Of a DNA stretch of 64,000 nt, positions 33,967 to 44,708 are shown one piece after another. This DNA is from Muribaculaceae bacterium. GTDB lineage: Bacteria; Bacteroidota; Bacteroidia; Bacteroidales; Muribaculaceae. The notes under the pieces were generated by a model. The model saw nothing but the letters and a program-made list of their open reading frames with translations. It had not been told where the DNA came from and ran no database searches. The stretch is taken from assembly GCA_023665425.1 (NCBI GenBank), contig JAMPDX010000001.1, positions 411,025 to 475,024 of the forward strand. The letters run 5' to 3'. A program made the position numbers and the translations under genes. Numbering within the stretch: position 1 is the first letter of the stretch; every line of letters starts with the position of its first letter.

Positions 33967-36900
33967 ATGACAAAGGTTTCTAATTATCTGCGTTATAGAT
34001 GGTGCAAGTTTTCAATTGCATTGTCGGTAATGCTATGTATGGGTTGTTTGGCCTTCGCTCATTTGCAGAGACAATCTGTCAAGGCTTCTCCCTTAACTCT
34101 TAATTCTGAGCAAGTAGAACAGCTTGAGAGTGTTAAACAGACACTGCCCGTTCAGGTCAATCGCCTTGAGAGAACAGATAACGAATTTATCCCTTTCAAC
34201 TCTGCAAAACGCCTTTCCCCGGCTGCACAAGCCGACATAGTCGATGTGCCCGAAGTAGATATTTATGCATCCATAATGGAGGATAATAAGGGCACAACAA
34301 TGGGTATTTACTCCATACCTTCTACCGGTGGAGACTTTACCCACATTACATACGGGCCCTTTGCGCAGAATGGAGGTGTATATCAAGACGGATATTATTT
34401 CTATTCCTTTGCCGATTATTATGGTGGCTTCAGGGTATATTACTCTTTCCTGTATGATGGCAATCAAAAGAATTGGCCCTCTGCAAGCAATAAAAATGGA
34501 GAGCAGAATGATGCCAGATTATGTGCTGATGCCATTGCAAATAATCCCGTGGATAACAAAGCATACGGATGTTTTTATACCGCCAATGAGAAAGGCTATG
34601 AGCTTGGCGTGCTTGACATTCATGAGTTTACTCGCTCCACTATATGCACTCTCACTGAAGGTTGGAGCGCCGCAGGCTTTACTGCTGACGGCACACTCTA
34701 TGTAATAGACAAGAGCGGCAATCTTGCCACAATAAGCCTTACCGACGGTTCAAAGCACATCATAGGTGCTACCGGGCTGCCTATCTCCGGCCCAACTTCC
34801 GGCACCATCGATTACCGTACCAACACATTCTTCTATGCAACAAATGCTGATGGTGATCATGCCATGTATGTCATTGACCTGAATACAGCACATGCTACCA
34901 AGCTATATGACCTGCCATACCAGGCCAAATTGGGTGGTATGTTTATCAAATATCCCAACATCGACGCCGGCGCTCCCTCAGCGGTAGCCAATATGGAGCT
35001 CAACTTCAACAATGCCTCATTGTCCGGCAACGTAGTGTTTGACGCCCCTTCAAAAACTTTTGGCGGTCAGGCTATCACCGGCCCACTGAGCTATGAAGTG
35101 CGAGTTAATGATGTGGTACTTGCTTCCGGCAATTGCCAGGCCGGTGCACATACTTCAGCTCCCATTTCTGTAAATGCACCCGGCAATTACTCGTTTGAAG
35201 TATCTGTTAAGAACAATGTCGGCTCATCAGACCCGGTCAAGAAGACACGTTGGATAGGTGCAGACATGCCCGCAGCTCCCGCGAATGTGACTCTAACAAT
35301 GTCAGGTAAGAATGCCAATTTAAGCTGGGATGCCGTGACTACCGGAGCCCATAATGGATATGTCAATCCCTCTGAGGTGACTTATACAGTGACCCGTATG
35401 CCCGAGAATACTGAAGTAGCAGCAGGGCTTACCGCCACAAATTATTCTGACAAGCTGGAAGTGTCAACCGCAACAGCTCTTTATTATGAGGTGAAAGCCG
35501 TTTGGAACAATACAATATCCGAGCCCGCTGTCAGCAATACTTTGACATTAGGTACCATTATTCCACCGTATAACGAGACATTCGACAGCGAGAACGTACT
35601 CGGCACATTTACCGTAATTGATGCCAACAATGATGACAACACATGGACATTCAATTTTGATAAGGTCCAGGCCAAATTTAACCTCACCCAAGATATGGAT
35701 GATTGGTTGATTACCTCCCCCATACATCTTGAGGCCGGTAAATATTATGACTTGACTCTGGATGTACGCTCACATAACGCTGAATATACCCCCGAGCGCT
35801 TTGAGGTGAAACTCGGCTCTGCCCCCACAGTCGAGGCTATGACAGTGAGCATTATCGAGCCCACCGATGTCACAGTGCCGACCTATACCCGTTATGCCGG
35901 ACGTATCAAGGTGGCAGCTGATGGGGATTACTATGTGGGTATTCATGGCATCAGCCCCAAGGATATGTACTATATGTATGTGGATAACCTGAGCATTAGT
36001 GCTCCCTATACCGGCGACACTCCAGGTGAGGCTACAAACTTTAAAATTAAGCCTGACTACGATGGGCGCACCCGGGGTATTGTATCCTTCAATGCTCCGG
36101 CCCTCTCCACTAATGGCAACCCGTTGACCACACCTATGGATATTGCCGTGAGCCGCAATGACCAAGTGGTGCACACCTTTGGCGGCATTGAGCCCGGGGC
36201 GGAATGTAGCTTCGAGGATATTGCCTCTGAAATAGGGGAGTACCGTTACACCATAGTGGCAACCAATTCCGAAGGTACCGGCGCTATAATGACCTCTACC
36301 GGACGACTTGGTATCAACTTGGCACCTGCACCCTTGAATGTCAAGATTTCCGAGACGGATGAGGGTACTGTCAAACTTACATGGGATAGTCCCGCTCAAG
36401 ACATTAACGGCAACCCCCTTAACCCGGATGTTATACATTATGCCATACTTGACAAGACCGGCCAGAATGTCCTGGCTGAGGACTTGAAGAGTACGGAGTG
36501 GACATGGCAGGTGCTTGAGCCAAACAGCGGCGCACAATCATTCGTGTTCTATTATGTGCTTCCGCAGACCGCTGCCGGTGTGAATTATGATGACTATGTA
36601 TATACCGATCAGATCCCGGTAGGTACTCCATATTCATATCCCTTTACGGAGTCCTTCACCGGAGGTTCTCTTGACAAATCATGGGCAATTTCTCGCTTGG
36701 AAATGACCTCCGGCTCATGGGGCGTAGGCCCGTCTTCCCAGCAACCGGTGGCATATCCTCAAGATGATGATGGTGGCTTGGCTGCCTTCATGCCCACACA
36801 AGTTGGTGACGAGGCGCTGCTCAACTCAGCAAAAATACTTGTGCCTGCATCTGCCCGTAACCCCAAACTATCCTTCTGGTATTATGGCGTAGCCGGTCTG

Positions 36901-38469
36901 AACGATCGTCTTGATGTCATGATTTACAATGCTGCTACCGGTCAGTTCGAGTCTATCAAGTCTCTCACTTTGAGCGAGAATGGCAACGGCTGGCACCGCG
37001 TGGTTTGCCCCCTTGACGAATACAAGGGTCAGACTATCCGCATCGGCTTCTATGGCGTATGTGTGAGCTACTCATCACTGATACTAATTGACAATATAAA
37101 GGTGACAGAGGTACTCGACAAGAACCTCTCTGTAGAGTCACTTAAAACACCCGGACGCATGACTGCCGGTGTGTCAGACATATTCTATGTAACTGTGACC
37201 AATAATGGTTTGACCGATGCCTCACAGGTGGAATTGTCTCTGCTGCGCGACGGCGAGCCGGTAGCATCTCACACTGCTACAAAGATTGAGGCTGACAGCT
37301 ATCTGCAATTCTCATTCGCGGATGCTCCCGACATTTTCGGTGCCGACCGTGTGTCTTATTCAGCACAGCTCAATTGGGCTGATGACTCCGATGCTTCCGA
37401 CAATACTTGTGCTCCGGTCACAGTCAAAGTCTCAACACCCGCATTACCCCGTGTGCTCGACTTGAGTGCTGAGGAGACTAACGAAGGAGTAAGCCTCACT
37501 TGGACTGCTCCAACCGCCGGACAAGATGCTGCCGAAATGCTTGAGTCATTTGAGAATGCTACCTCTTTCGCAATCGATGAAGTAGACGGCTGGACATTTG
37601 TAGACCGTGATGGCAAAAACACATACGGCATCGAAGATGTCAAATTTAACAATATGGGCAAGCCGATGGCTTATATGGTATTTGATGGTAAGGAAGCCGG
37701 TATCGCCGACGAGTTTGATGCCCTTTCCGGCAGCAAGTTACTTGTCTCCTTCTCTAACGATGATGCCTCTGCTTGCGACAACTGGGCTATCTCACCCTTG
37801 CTCTCAGGCAAGCCTCAGACCATCACCTTCTCAGCTAAGGCTCAGACTACAAACTACGGATATGAGGCCTTTGAGTTCTACTACTCTACTACCGATACCA
37901 ATCCTGACAACTTCACCAAGATAGCCGAAGACAATCGTGTTGGTTCTACCTGGAAAGAATATGCGTATGATGTGCCGCAGGGAGCCAAGTATTTCGCTAT
38001 CCGCTGCGTAAGTAAGGATGCCTTCGCCTTCATGGTAGATGATGTGCTCTTCACACCGGCAGGCCTCCCCGAGCACTCTGCTCCAACCGGCTACAATGTT
38101 TATCGCGACAAGCAGAAGCTCAACTCCGATGCCGTGGCTGACAACAACCATGTTGCTGCTGCCGTGGACAATGACATGCACTCTTATCATGTCACTGCCC
38201 TTTATCCTCAGGGTGAGAGTGCTCCCTCAAATGAGGTGAGAATGGCCTATAGCTCACTCAAGGCCATGATTAACGGCGATGCCTTTGTTTATTCGCGCGG
38301 TGGTCAGATATACTGTTCCGGAGTCTCCGGCAAAACTGTGACAATAGTCAATGCCGCCGGTGTAGTAATATATTCTGCCACATCTCAGTCAGATATCATC
38401 ACAGTGCCTGCACCGGCCGGTGCTTATATAGTCACCATAGATAATCTGACATATAAAATCAAGAACTAA
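33967..38469 (+). CDS. large secreted adhesin-like protein (FN3, choice-of-anchor J, sorting-type C terminus)
   Basis: 1500 residues. A signal sequence occupies about 16-35 (SIALSVMLCMGCLAFA). Residues 90-350 look like a beta-propeller region (WSAAGFTADGTLYVIDKSGN). After it alternate fibronectin-like modules and choice-of-anchor J / cleaved-adhesin modules (YNETFDSENVLGTFTVIDAN near 537; DKSWAISRLEM near 900; SFENATSFAIDEVDGWTFVD near 1186), plus a CARDB-like module at about 1060-1160. The last ~75 residues (GGQIYCSGVSGKTVTIVNAA ... VPAPAGAYIVTIDNLTYKIK) resemble a type IX secretion sorting domain or a related Bacteroidales C-terminal domain. It is probably on the cell surface; ligand unknown. 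A related 1514-residue gene follows. Confidence 0.85.
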   Translation: MTKVSNYLRYRWCKFSIALSVMLCMGCLAFAHLQRQSVKASPLTLNSEQVEQLESVKQTLPVQVNRLERTDNEFIPFNSAKRLSPAAQADIVDVPEVDIYASIMEDNKGTTMGIYSIPSTGGDFTHITYGPFAQNGGVYQDGYYFYSFADYYGGFRVYYSFLYDGNQKNWPSASNKNGEQNDARLCADAIANNPVDNKAYGCFYTANEKGYELGVLDIHEFTRSTICTLTEGWSAAGFTADGTLYVIDKSGNLATISLTDGSKHIIGATGLPISGPTSGTIDYRTNTFFYATNADGDHAMYVIDLNTAHATKLYDLPYQAKLGGMFIKYPNIDAGAPSAVANMELNFNNASLSGNVVFDAPSKTFGGQAITGPLSYEVRVNDVVLASGNCQAGAHTSAPISVNAPGNYSFEVSVKNNVGSSDPVKKTRWIGADMPAAPANVTLTMSGKNANLSWDAVTTGAHNGYVNPSEVTYTVTRMPENTEVAAGLTATNYSDKLEVSTATALYYEVKAVWNNTISEPAVSNTLTLGTIIPPYNETFDSENVLGTFTVIDANNDDNTWTFNFDKVQAKFNLTQDMDDWLITSPIHLEAGKYYDLTLDVRSHNAEYTPERFEVKLGSAPTVEAMTVSIIEPTDVTVPTYTRYAGRIKVAADGDYYVGIHGISPKDMYYMYVDNLSISAPYTGDTPGEATNFKIKPDYDGRTRGIVSFNAPALSTNGNPLTTPMDIAVSRNDQVVHTFGGIEPGAECSFEDIASEIGEYRYTIVATNSEGTGAIMTSTGRLGINLAPAPLNVKISETDEGTVKLTWDSPAQDINGNPLNPDVIHYAILDKTGQNVLAEDLKSTEWTWQVLEPNSGAQSFVFYYVLPQTAAGVNYDDYVYTDQIPVGTPYSYPFTESFTGGSLDKSWAISRLEMTSGSWGVGPSSQQPVAYPQDDDGGLAAFMPTQVGDEALLNSAKILVPASARNPKLSFWYYGVAGLNDRLDVMIYNAATGQFESIKSLTLSENGNGWHRVVCPLDEYKGQTIRIGFYGVCVSYSSLILIDNIKVTEVLDKNLSVESLKTPGRMTAGVSDIFYVTVTNNGLTDASQVELSLLRDGEPVASHTATKIEADSYLQFSFADAPDIFGADRVSYSAQLNWADDSDASDNTCAPVTVKVSTPALPRVLDLSAEETNEGVSLTWTAPTAGQDAAEMLESFENATSFAIDEVDGWTFVDRDGKNTYGIEDVKFNNMGKPMAYMVFDGKEAGIADEFDALSGSKLLVSFSNDDASACDNWAISPLLSGKPQTITFSAKAQTTNYGYEAFEFYYSTTDTNPDNFTKIAEDNRVGSTWKEYAYDVPQGAKYFAIRCVSKDAFAFMVDDVLFTPAGLPEHSAPTGYNVYRDKQKLNSDAVADNNHVAAAVDNDMHSYHVTALYPQGESAPSNEVRMAYSSLKAMINGDAFVYSRGGQIYCSGVSGKTVTIVNAAGVVIYSATSQSDIITVPAPAGAYIVTIDNLTYKIKN

Positions 38470-38492
38470 ACTTAATCAGGAATGTGGAATAA

Positions 38493-38519
38493 GGAATGAG
38501 GAATAACCTTCCTCATTCC
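38493..38519 (+). terminator. hairpin between the two adhesin-like genes
   Basis: Perfect 11-bp stem GGAATGAGGAA/TTCCTCATTCC with a 5-base loop (38504-38508). There is no T run, so it may limit read-through or protect mRNA rather than terminate fully. Confidence 0.5.
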
Positions 38520-38565
38520 ATCCAAAATTCCTTATCGATTAAAAACACTAATAATTTATTAAGCT

Positions 38566-41500
38566 ATGAGGAAAACCTACATTTATTCCCTCGGGCTGAT
38601 TATCCTCTCGTTGTTTGGCTTGCCACTTAGTGCGTACGCCAATAAGTCGTTGAAGGTCAATAGTTCAGGCACTAAGATGACTTCCCCGGCAAACAATTCA
38701 TCTGTTTACATGCAGGGCACTGTCATCCCGAGTATAACTATGGATGTAAACCTAACTAACAACGGCGATGAGGTTATCAATCCCGGCGACGAGGATTATA
38801 CCCTTACTCTCCAACTGAGGTATATCACAAACCTCGATCTGGCTAAGGTAAATATCCCCGAAGCTATCGAGCCCGGGCAGAGCAAGACCGTAACCGTCAC
38901 ATTTGGTGAGGGTACCGGCATTGACTTAAAAGACCTCCCCGAGAGCCGCTACCAGAACGGTATGGTTTATATCTATGGCAACCTGGTGAGCTTCTTGGTG
39001 CGTGAAGATGTAAAGAAGACCACAGTGGCTCCCGTGAGCCAATCGTATCTTTACATTTATCAGGATGCACCCAACTACTCAATCTTGGCCGCTACAGGTA
39101 CTGCCAACTTGGCTCAAAACCTCAGCTTCGGCTTTGTGGGTGATGACCCCCGCACTATCAATGTGCGCGTCTATTCGCAAGGTGCACGAGACTTGACAGT
39201 CAACTCCCTGAGCTTGCCCGAAGGCTTCAGCACTTCTCAGACATTCCCCGTCACCGTGCCCGGTGGTGTGAATGCAGCTACCCCCGAAGAGCAGTATCTG
39301 ACAATCCCCGTCACATTCAATCCTCAGCTCCCCGGCATGTACTCCGGCGAAATGGCCTTCACATTCCAAGATTTTGAGGAGCCCGCCGTTTACAATCTCT
39401 CCGGTGCCAAGCGCGATGTGAATGCTTACTTCATGGGCTTCGAAAATGATGAAAGCTTGGCCGGTTGGATTTTGGGCAATTACATACGTACTTCCAACAG
39501 AAACCCTCAATTGATTTTGGAGGGTGACACAGTAATGCTTGACCACTATCAGTCAGGCCTTACCAACATCAGCAAAGCCATTACTCCAAAGCTCAGCTTC
39601 CGCGAGGGTGACAAACTGATGTTTGAAGCTCGTGCCAATACAGGTTATGGCACCGGCTTCCCCACAGTCAAGGTCTATTATTCTACCGACCGCATTAACT
39701 GGACACTCGGCAATACACGCATCTATGTTAATGATACCGCCGAGGCTCACGCTGATGCTACCGATCTCTTTAACATTACTTCACCTTACCCATTCGGTGT
39801 GTACAGCTGCACAATGCCCGAAGGTCAATACTATGTAGCCTTCGAGATGTGCTATGCATCCATCGACAATGTGTCCGGTGGAAAGCTCGTAGAAGTGCCT
39901 TACGATGTGTATTGTAATACCGTCACCGCCCCCACCTCTATGATGGTCAATAAGGGAAGCAACTTCACCGCAACATACCGTAACCTTGATGCCGAGAAGG
40001 GTATCAAGCAGAATGAATACACCGTAGAGCTCTATGTTGATGGCCAAAAGGTGCAGTCTGCTGAAACATTCGACTGGGCTCCCGATTCAGAGATGACCTA
40101 TTCATTCAACTATGTGCCTCACAAGGTTGGCGAGACTACCGCTTATATACTAATGAAAGTTGGTGACATAGAACTAAAGTCAGAGGAGTATATTATCCCC
40201 GTTTCAGAAGAAGTACTTGTGGCCGAGGCCACTGTCGGCACTGCATCAGCTATGTCGAGCACCAATGCCAAGGTCCCCTTCTATTTCTACTATAAGAACT
40301 CAACTTCCGACATTATTCTGCCACAAGATTATTTGGCAAAATATGGCATTACTCCGGGTGCTGTAATCACCGGTATGACCATTGTCGGCTATAGCCAGTC
40401 TGTAAAAGACCTAAAAGGTGAAATCAGCGTGAAGATGACCACTGTCGATGCCTCTTCTCTGGCAGCAGGTGATCCCGTGTTTGATCTGACTGCAATCGAC
40501 CCCGTTTATACTGCTGATGCCATCTCACTGGCCGGTGGCTCAATGACTAATGTCTCAAATGTGATTGACTTCACATTCACTACTCCGTTCACATATACCG
40601 GTGGCAACCTGCTAATTCAATCTACAGCAGAAAACCTCGATTCATACGTGAATACTTACTATCAGTTCACAAACGAGCTGACTGCAAATGCACGTGTTAA
40701 GCAGCAAGACAACTATAATTCATATCTTAGTGCATCTTATGCCCTTAACACAACTGTCCCGGTTATTACCTTTGGCTTGGCAGTGAGCCCCGGCACTTTG
40801 TCAGGTGTTGTGACACACAATGACCTCCCGGTAGCCAATGCCACAGTCACTCTCACCGGTAGTGATGATGTGATTTATACCACTACTACCGATGAGGCAG
40901 GCGCCTACAGCATGACTGTCTTCCAGACTGAAAAGAGCTATACCCTTACCGCGACAGCCGATGGCCTGGTAATGTATAAGTCTACAGAGCCCATCACATT
41001 TGATGTTAATGACAAGGTCATAGACATCGATATGAATGGGTATGCCATAGTATCCGGAAACGTGAGCAGTGTTGTCAATGGCGCCGTGGCTGACGCCCTG
41101 GTAGGCTACACTTGCGGCGAATACACCGCTTCAGCGCTCACTGATGAGAATGGCGACTACACCCTTAATATATATGAGTTCGGCCCCGAGGCTCTCGTTA
41201 GCGTTGATGCTGCCGACTATGTGTATACAAGCAAGACTATAGACATGAGTGTGCCTCAGAATATGGTAGTAGACTTTGCCGAGATGGCCTCATTCACCAA
41301 TAATCGCGACTACACACTCACTATCAATGTCGCCTCAGTGGTCGAAGCTCCCTTGTCTAATCTGCCTTTCACACTCAAGTCTGTCCGTTTCGACGAGACT
41401 TATCCGGCATCAGAGACTATCCTTGACGAGAATGGCCGGTGCACCCTTAAGGTATATGGAGGTGCCCAAAAGCTCGTCATCAAGACTGTCGGCACCGAGC

Positions 41501-43110
41501 AGAAGACAGTAGACTTCAATGTAAACCGTGACTACGAGCACAATGTCCTCCTTGGTGAAGATGTCCAGAATCCCTCCAATATTCAGACAGTGCTGATACA
41601 TGATGCCATCTCCGGCAAGAATGACCTGCTCGTAACTTGGAATCCTAATGAGGCCGCTGTCAATGCTGTGCGTCGAGTAATGCAACGTTCAGCCCGCAAT
41701 CCATATGAGTCATTCATCATCTCAATGGATGGCACCAAGGTAGGCGAGACTGACGAGTATGAGTATGTAATCGAGAATGTAGCCGGCGGTACACACATGA
41801 TTACCGTCACTGCCAAGTATGCCACTACTCAAAGTGATGCTGTCACTGTAGTCTCCGAAATTACAAACGACAACTATGTGCCCGTCGTAATCAGTGTCAC
41901 CAACAATGCTGATGCAGACCTTAATGGTGTGGCCGTCAACCTGCATGGCGACAGTGATTATGTCGTCTCTTTGGAGAACGACCGCGCTATCATCGGTTAC
42001 CTTCCCAAGGGTAAATATGACGTTACTCTCAACCTATATGGCTTTAATCCCTATGCTCAGACATTTGACTTCGATGAGCCTGCATTCGTAGATATTGACC
42101 TGACTGAGATAGTAGCCAAGCCTTATAACCTCACAGCAGAGGCTATTGAGGATATAGAGAATAACTGCTTCGTAGTAACAGCTGACTGGAACCAGGTATT
42201 CGGTATGTCAGACAGCTTTGAGAGCTATCATGACTTCGCCACTCAGTTTGGCGACTGGAAGACGATCGACAATAACAGCGAGCCATCTTATCCGATGATG
42301 TGGGGCAGCAAGTTGGTTACATTCCCCGGTAGCTCTACAGTAGCTAATCCCGTAGCTGTAGCTCCCACTATCTTCAACCCCGAGAACACTGAGCCCTCTA
42401 TGGCCGGCGAATCATCAGTAGCAGCTTATGATGGCAAGAAGACCGTCATATTCCAAGGCCCGCAAGCCTCCAAAGCTGACAAATGGATTATTTCTCCTGT
42501 AGTTGACATCAAGCCCGGCTTCGAATGCAGCTTCGCTGCCAAGGCATATTCACTCTATCCGGAGGCACTCGAAGTATGTGTTTCTACCGACGGTGATGAT
42601 CCTGAGTCATTCACAGTATTGGAGACAGTTGTACCCGGCAACGCTAACTGGACAATCTACACCGAAGACCTCTCTGCATATGCCGGTCAGCAGATTCGCA
42701 TCGGCTTGCATTGTGTCTCTGAGGATGGCTTCATGCTCCAGATAGACGACTTCAAGGTCTTCAACCCCGCAAGCGAAGAAGCAGTAGACATGGGCAATGT
42801 CATCAACTACGAAGTGTCTGTTGCAGACCTCAAGCTCAACACACAAGATACCCACTGCAAGGTAGAGAACGTACCCGCAGGCAATCATGTGCTTGGCGTG
42901 AAAGCTGTATACGCTTCCGGTGCATCAGAAGAGGCAACTTATCCTCTCACACTCGTAAGCGGCATCAATGGTATTGCAGCCGATGCACAGGTAGGAGATG
43001 TCGTTGCCCCCACAGGTATCGTCGTACTGCGCAACGCCACTGCAGAGCAACTTCGCTCCCTCGACAAGGGTATATACATTGTCGGTGGACGCAAGGTAGT
43101 TGTCAAGTAA
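38566..43110 (+). CDS. large secreted adhesin-like protein (carboxypeptidase-like and anchor-J modules)
   Basis: 1514 residues with signal peptide (MRKTYIYSLGLIILSLFGLP ending near AYA). Modules in order: a CARDB-like N-terminal part (about 45-130), an Ig-like or choice-of-anchor D-like segment (about 165-285), a choice-of-anchor J-like module (about 290-445), a mixed beta region, two carboxypeptidase regulatory-like modules (GTLSGVVTHNDLPVANATVT near 745; AIVSGNVSSVVNGAVADALV near 827), FN3-like parts, and a final choice-of-anchor J module (SFESYHDFATQFGDWKTIDN near 1225). It ends GIYIVGGRKVVVK, a short tail of the kind common in secreted Muribaculaceae/Prevotella proteins. It follows the related gene by 96 bases; probably a surface pair. 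Confidence 0.84.
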   Translation: MRKTYIYSLGLIILSLFGLPLSAYANKSLKVNSSGTKMTSPANNSSVYMQGTVIPSITMDVNLTNNGDEVINPGDEDYTLTLQLRYITNLDLAKVNIPEAIEPGQSKTVTVTFGEGTGIDLKDLPESRYQNGMVYIYGNLVSFLVREDVKKTTVAPVSQSYLYIYQDAPNYSILAATGTANLAQNLSFGFVGDDPRTINVRVYSQGARDLTVNSLSLPEGFSTSQTFPVTVPGGVNAATPEEQYLTIPVTFNPQLPGMYSGEMAFTFQDFEEPAVYNLSGAKRDVNAYFMGFENDESLAGWILGNYIRTSNRNPQLILEGDTVMLDHYQSGLTNISKAITPKLSFREGDKLMFEARANTGYGTGFPTVKVYYSTDRINWTLGNTRIYVNDTAEAHADATDLFNITSPYPFGVYSCTMPEGQYYVAFEMCYASIDNVSGGKLVEVPYDVYCNTVTAPTSMMVNKGSNFTATYRNLDAEKGIKQNEYTVELYVDGQKVQSAETFDWAPDSEMTYSFNYVPHKVGETTAYILMKVGDIELKSEEYIIPVSEEVLVAEATVGTASAMSSTNAKVPFYFYYKNSTSDIILPQDYLAKYGITPGAVITGMTIVGYSQSVKDLKGEISVKMTTVDASSLAAGDPVFDLTAIDPVYTADAISLAGGSMTNVSNVIDFTFTTPFTYTGGNLLIQSTAENLDSYVNTYYQFTNELTANARVKQQDNYNSYLSASYALNTTVPVITFGLAVSPGTLSGVVTHNDLPVANATVTLTGSDDVIYTTTTDEAGAYSMTVFQTEKSYTLTATADGLVMYKSTEPITFDVNDKVIDIDMNGYAIVSGNVSSVVNGAVADALVGYTCGEYTASALTDENGDYTLNIYEFGPEALVSVDAADYVYTSKTIDMSVPQNMVVDFAEMASFTNNRDYTLTINVASVVEAPLSNLPFTLKSVRFDETYPASETILDENGRCTLKVYGGAQKLVIKTVGTEQKTVDFNVNRDYEHNVLLGEDVQNPSNIQTVLIHDAISGKNDLLVTWNPNEAAVNAVRRVMQRSARNPYESFIISMDGTKVGETDEYEYVIENVAGGTHMITVTAKYATTQSDAVTVVSEITNDNYVPVVISVTNNADADLNGVAVNLHGDSDYVVSLENDRAIIGYLPKGKYDVTLNLYGFNPYAQTFDFDEPAFVDIDLTEIVAKPYNLTAEAIEDIENNCFVVTADWNQVFGMSDSFESYHDFATQFGDWKTIDNNSEPSYPMMWGSKLVTFPGSSTVANPVAVAPTIFNPENTEPSMAGESSVAAYDGKKTVIFQGPQASKADKWIISPVVDIKPGFECSFAAKAYSLYPEALEVCVSTDGDDPESFTVLETVVPGNANWTIYTEDLSAYAGQQIRIGLHCVSEDGFMLQIDDFKVFNPASEEAVDMGNVINYEVSVADLKLNTQDTHCKVENVPAGNHVLGVKAVYASGASEEATYPLTLVSGINGIAADAQVGDVVAPTGIVVLRNATAEQLRSLDKGIYIVGGRKVVVK

Positions 43111-43132
43111 ATACTCTTTTCCTATTATTTTT

Positions 43133-43166
43133 AGCCCCAAGGCCCTATCCCTGCCTTGGGGCTTTT
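43133..43166 (+). terminator. intrinsic terminator after the second adhesin-like gene
   Basis: Stem AGCCCCAAGGC/GCCTTGGGGCT (43133-43143 with 43153-43163), 9-base loop, then TTTT-type tail. Confidence 0.87.
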
Positions 43167-43255
43167 CTAATGTCTTGAGGGTATAATATTAAAGCAGGGT
43201 ATCCACAAACCCACATAAATAGACGATTCAAACGGAAATTTACCATTTTTTAGGT

Positions 43256-43287
43256 ATTGCCAGACCTTTTAAGTAGCAGTAATTTTG
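43256..43287 (+). promoter_or_regulatory. promoter of the porin-imelysin-DHOR-Ccs cluster
   Basis: ATTG (43256-43259), 20 bases, TAATTTTG (43280-43287). Predicted leader of about 30 bases. No clear Fur-like palindrome is seen around it by eye. Confidence 0.72.
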
Positions 43288-43320
43288 CAGTCGAAAAACT
43301 GACTATAACTAAACTCTAAA

Positions 43321-44658
43321 ATGAATATCAACAAATCTACTGCTACAGCATTGTTCCTCACAGCTGCCACATCGCTTTCAATGGCAGCGGCCAATACAGC
43401 TGAGCAGGCTACATTTACAAAGGCTGATAGCATAGCTCTCGCTAAAACCCAAAATAAGATCTCCGCATGGAACCGCCTCCATGTGGGTGGATATGGCGAG
43501 GTGGCTATGTCGCGCAATTTCTATAGCGACAACTATCTGCGCTACACACAGCCTGACAAATATAAAGGGGGAAGTCATGGACGCTTTGATCTGCCCCACG
43601 TGGTGATATATTTGGGATATGATTTCGGTAAAGGGTGGTCATTCTCATCCGAGATAGAATTTGAGCATGGTGGCCCCGAAGCCGCAGTAGAGATTGAAAC
43701 CGAGGAGGCCGGTGAATACGAAACCGAGGTAGAACGCGGCGGTGAGGTTGCCTTGGAGCAGTTCTATATTCAGAAGGAGTTTATGCCTCAGCTCAAATTG
43801 CGCGTTGGTATGCAAGTTATTCCCGTAGGAGGTACTAACGCACATCATGAGCCAAATCAGTTCTTCGGCGTATATCGCCCTGAAGGTGAGAACACAATTA
43901 TGCCTTGTACATGGCATGAAGTAGCAGTCTCACTCTCCGGTACTGCCGGCGATTGGAACTATATGGCCATGTTCCTTCCCGGTCTGGACTCCGAGCGTTT
44001 CGGTAATCAGAGCTGGATACATGATGGGTCAGCTTCACCCTTCGAATTCAAGATAGCCAACAATTACGCCTTCGCCGGCAGAGTAGACAACTACAGTGTG
44101 CCCGGTCTGCGCGTAGGTCTCAGTGGATATGTCGGCAACTCATTCCGCAACACATTGTATCCCACATCGTCCGAAAAGAATAAAGGCATACATGGCACTG
44201 TGACTATCGCCTCGATTGACTTCAAATATGACAACTATGGCTGGCTGGCACGCGGCTCATTCGATTGGGGTCATCTCAGCGATGCCGCTCATATCAGCAA
44301 GTTCAATATCGCCATGTCAAAGAACTCTACCTCCAAGCGCCAGGAAGTGGCATCTGATGCAATAGCTGCCGGAGTGGAGGTAGGTTACGACATCTTCCAC
44401 CTCATCCCCAAGATGCGTGCCGACAATCAGAAATTCTACCTGTTTGGCCGCTATGACTACTACGACTCCATGGCAAAGATGGAGAGCTCACAGCCCCTCG
44501 AGTGGTGCGGCCGCCACAAAATCAGTGCCGGTGTTAACTGGTATCCTATACCTCAGGTAGTGGTGAAGGGGGACTACACCTATGGCATACTCAAGTCTCA
44601 ATACAACAATGAGCCGGCCATTAATCTTGGCATCGCTTATGTAGGCTGGTTTAAGTGA
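43321..44658 (+). CDS. outer-membrane beta-barrel porin
   Basis: 445 residues. A signal peptide ends near AAA-NTAEQ (about residue 25). The mature part alternates amphipathic strands (HVGGYGEVAMSRNFYSD, LPHVVIYLGYDFGKGWSFSS, QLKLRVGMQVIPVGGTNAHH, YLFGRYDYYDSM, NLGIAYVGWFK) and ends in aromatic W-F-K, as expected for an outer-membrane barrel. An acidic loop rich in E (IETEEAGEYETEVERGGE, about 121-138) could attract cations. The family resembles phosphate-selective or general porins of Bacteroidetes. It heads a four-gene run with imelysin (50-base gap), suggesting it admits the substrate of that system; that is inference. Confidence 0.85.
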   Translation: MNINKSTATALFLTAATSLSMAAANTAEQATFTKADSIALAKTQNKISAWNRLHVGGYGEVAMSRNFYSDNYLRYTQPDKYKGGSHGRFDLPHVVIYLGYDFGKGWSFSSEIEFEHGGPEAAVEIETEEAGEYETEVERGGEVALEQFYIQKEFMPQLKLRVGMQVIPVGGTNAHHEPNQFFGVYRPEGENTIMPCTWHEVAVSLSGTAGDWNYMAMFLPGLDSERFGNQSWIHDGSASPFEFKIANNYAFAGRVDNYSVPGLRVGLSGYVGNSFRNTLYPTSSEKNKGIHGTVTIASIDFKYDNYGWLARGSFDWGHLSDAAHISKFNIAMSKNSTSKRQEVASDAIAAGVEVGYDIFHLIPKMRADNQKFYLFGRYDYYDSMAKMESSQPLEWCGRHKISAGVNWYPIPQVVVKGDYTYGILKSQYNNEPAINLGIAYVGWFK

Positions 44659-44708
44659 TGAATAAAATCGAACACTCAAAAGCTAAAAATAAAAAATTAA
44701 TATAATAT

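Noticed and set aside
35770..36537. 255-residue minus-strand frame in the first adhesin gene
   Set aside because: Antisense shadow of FN3/anchor-J coding sequence; no promoter or motif.
43685..43740. Repeated GAA/GAG-rich stretch in the porin gene as a possible tandem repeat
   Set aside because: It is a short acidic loop without an exact repeating unit.
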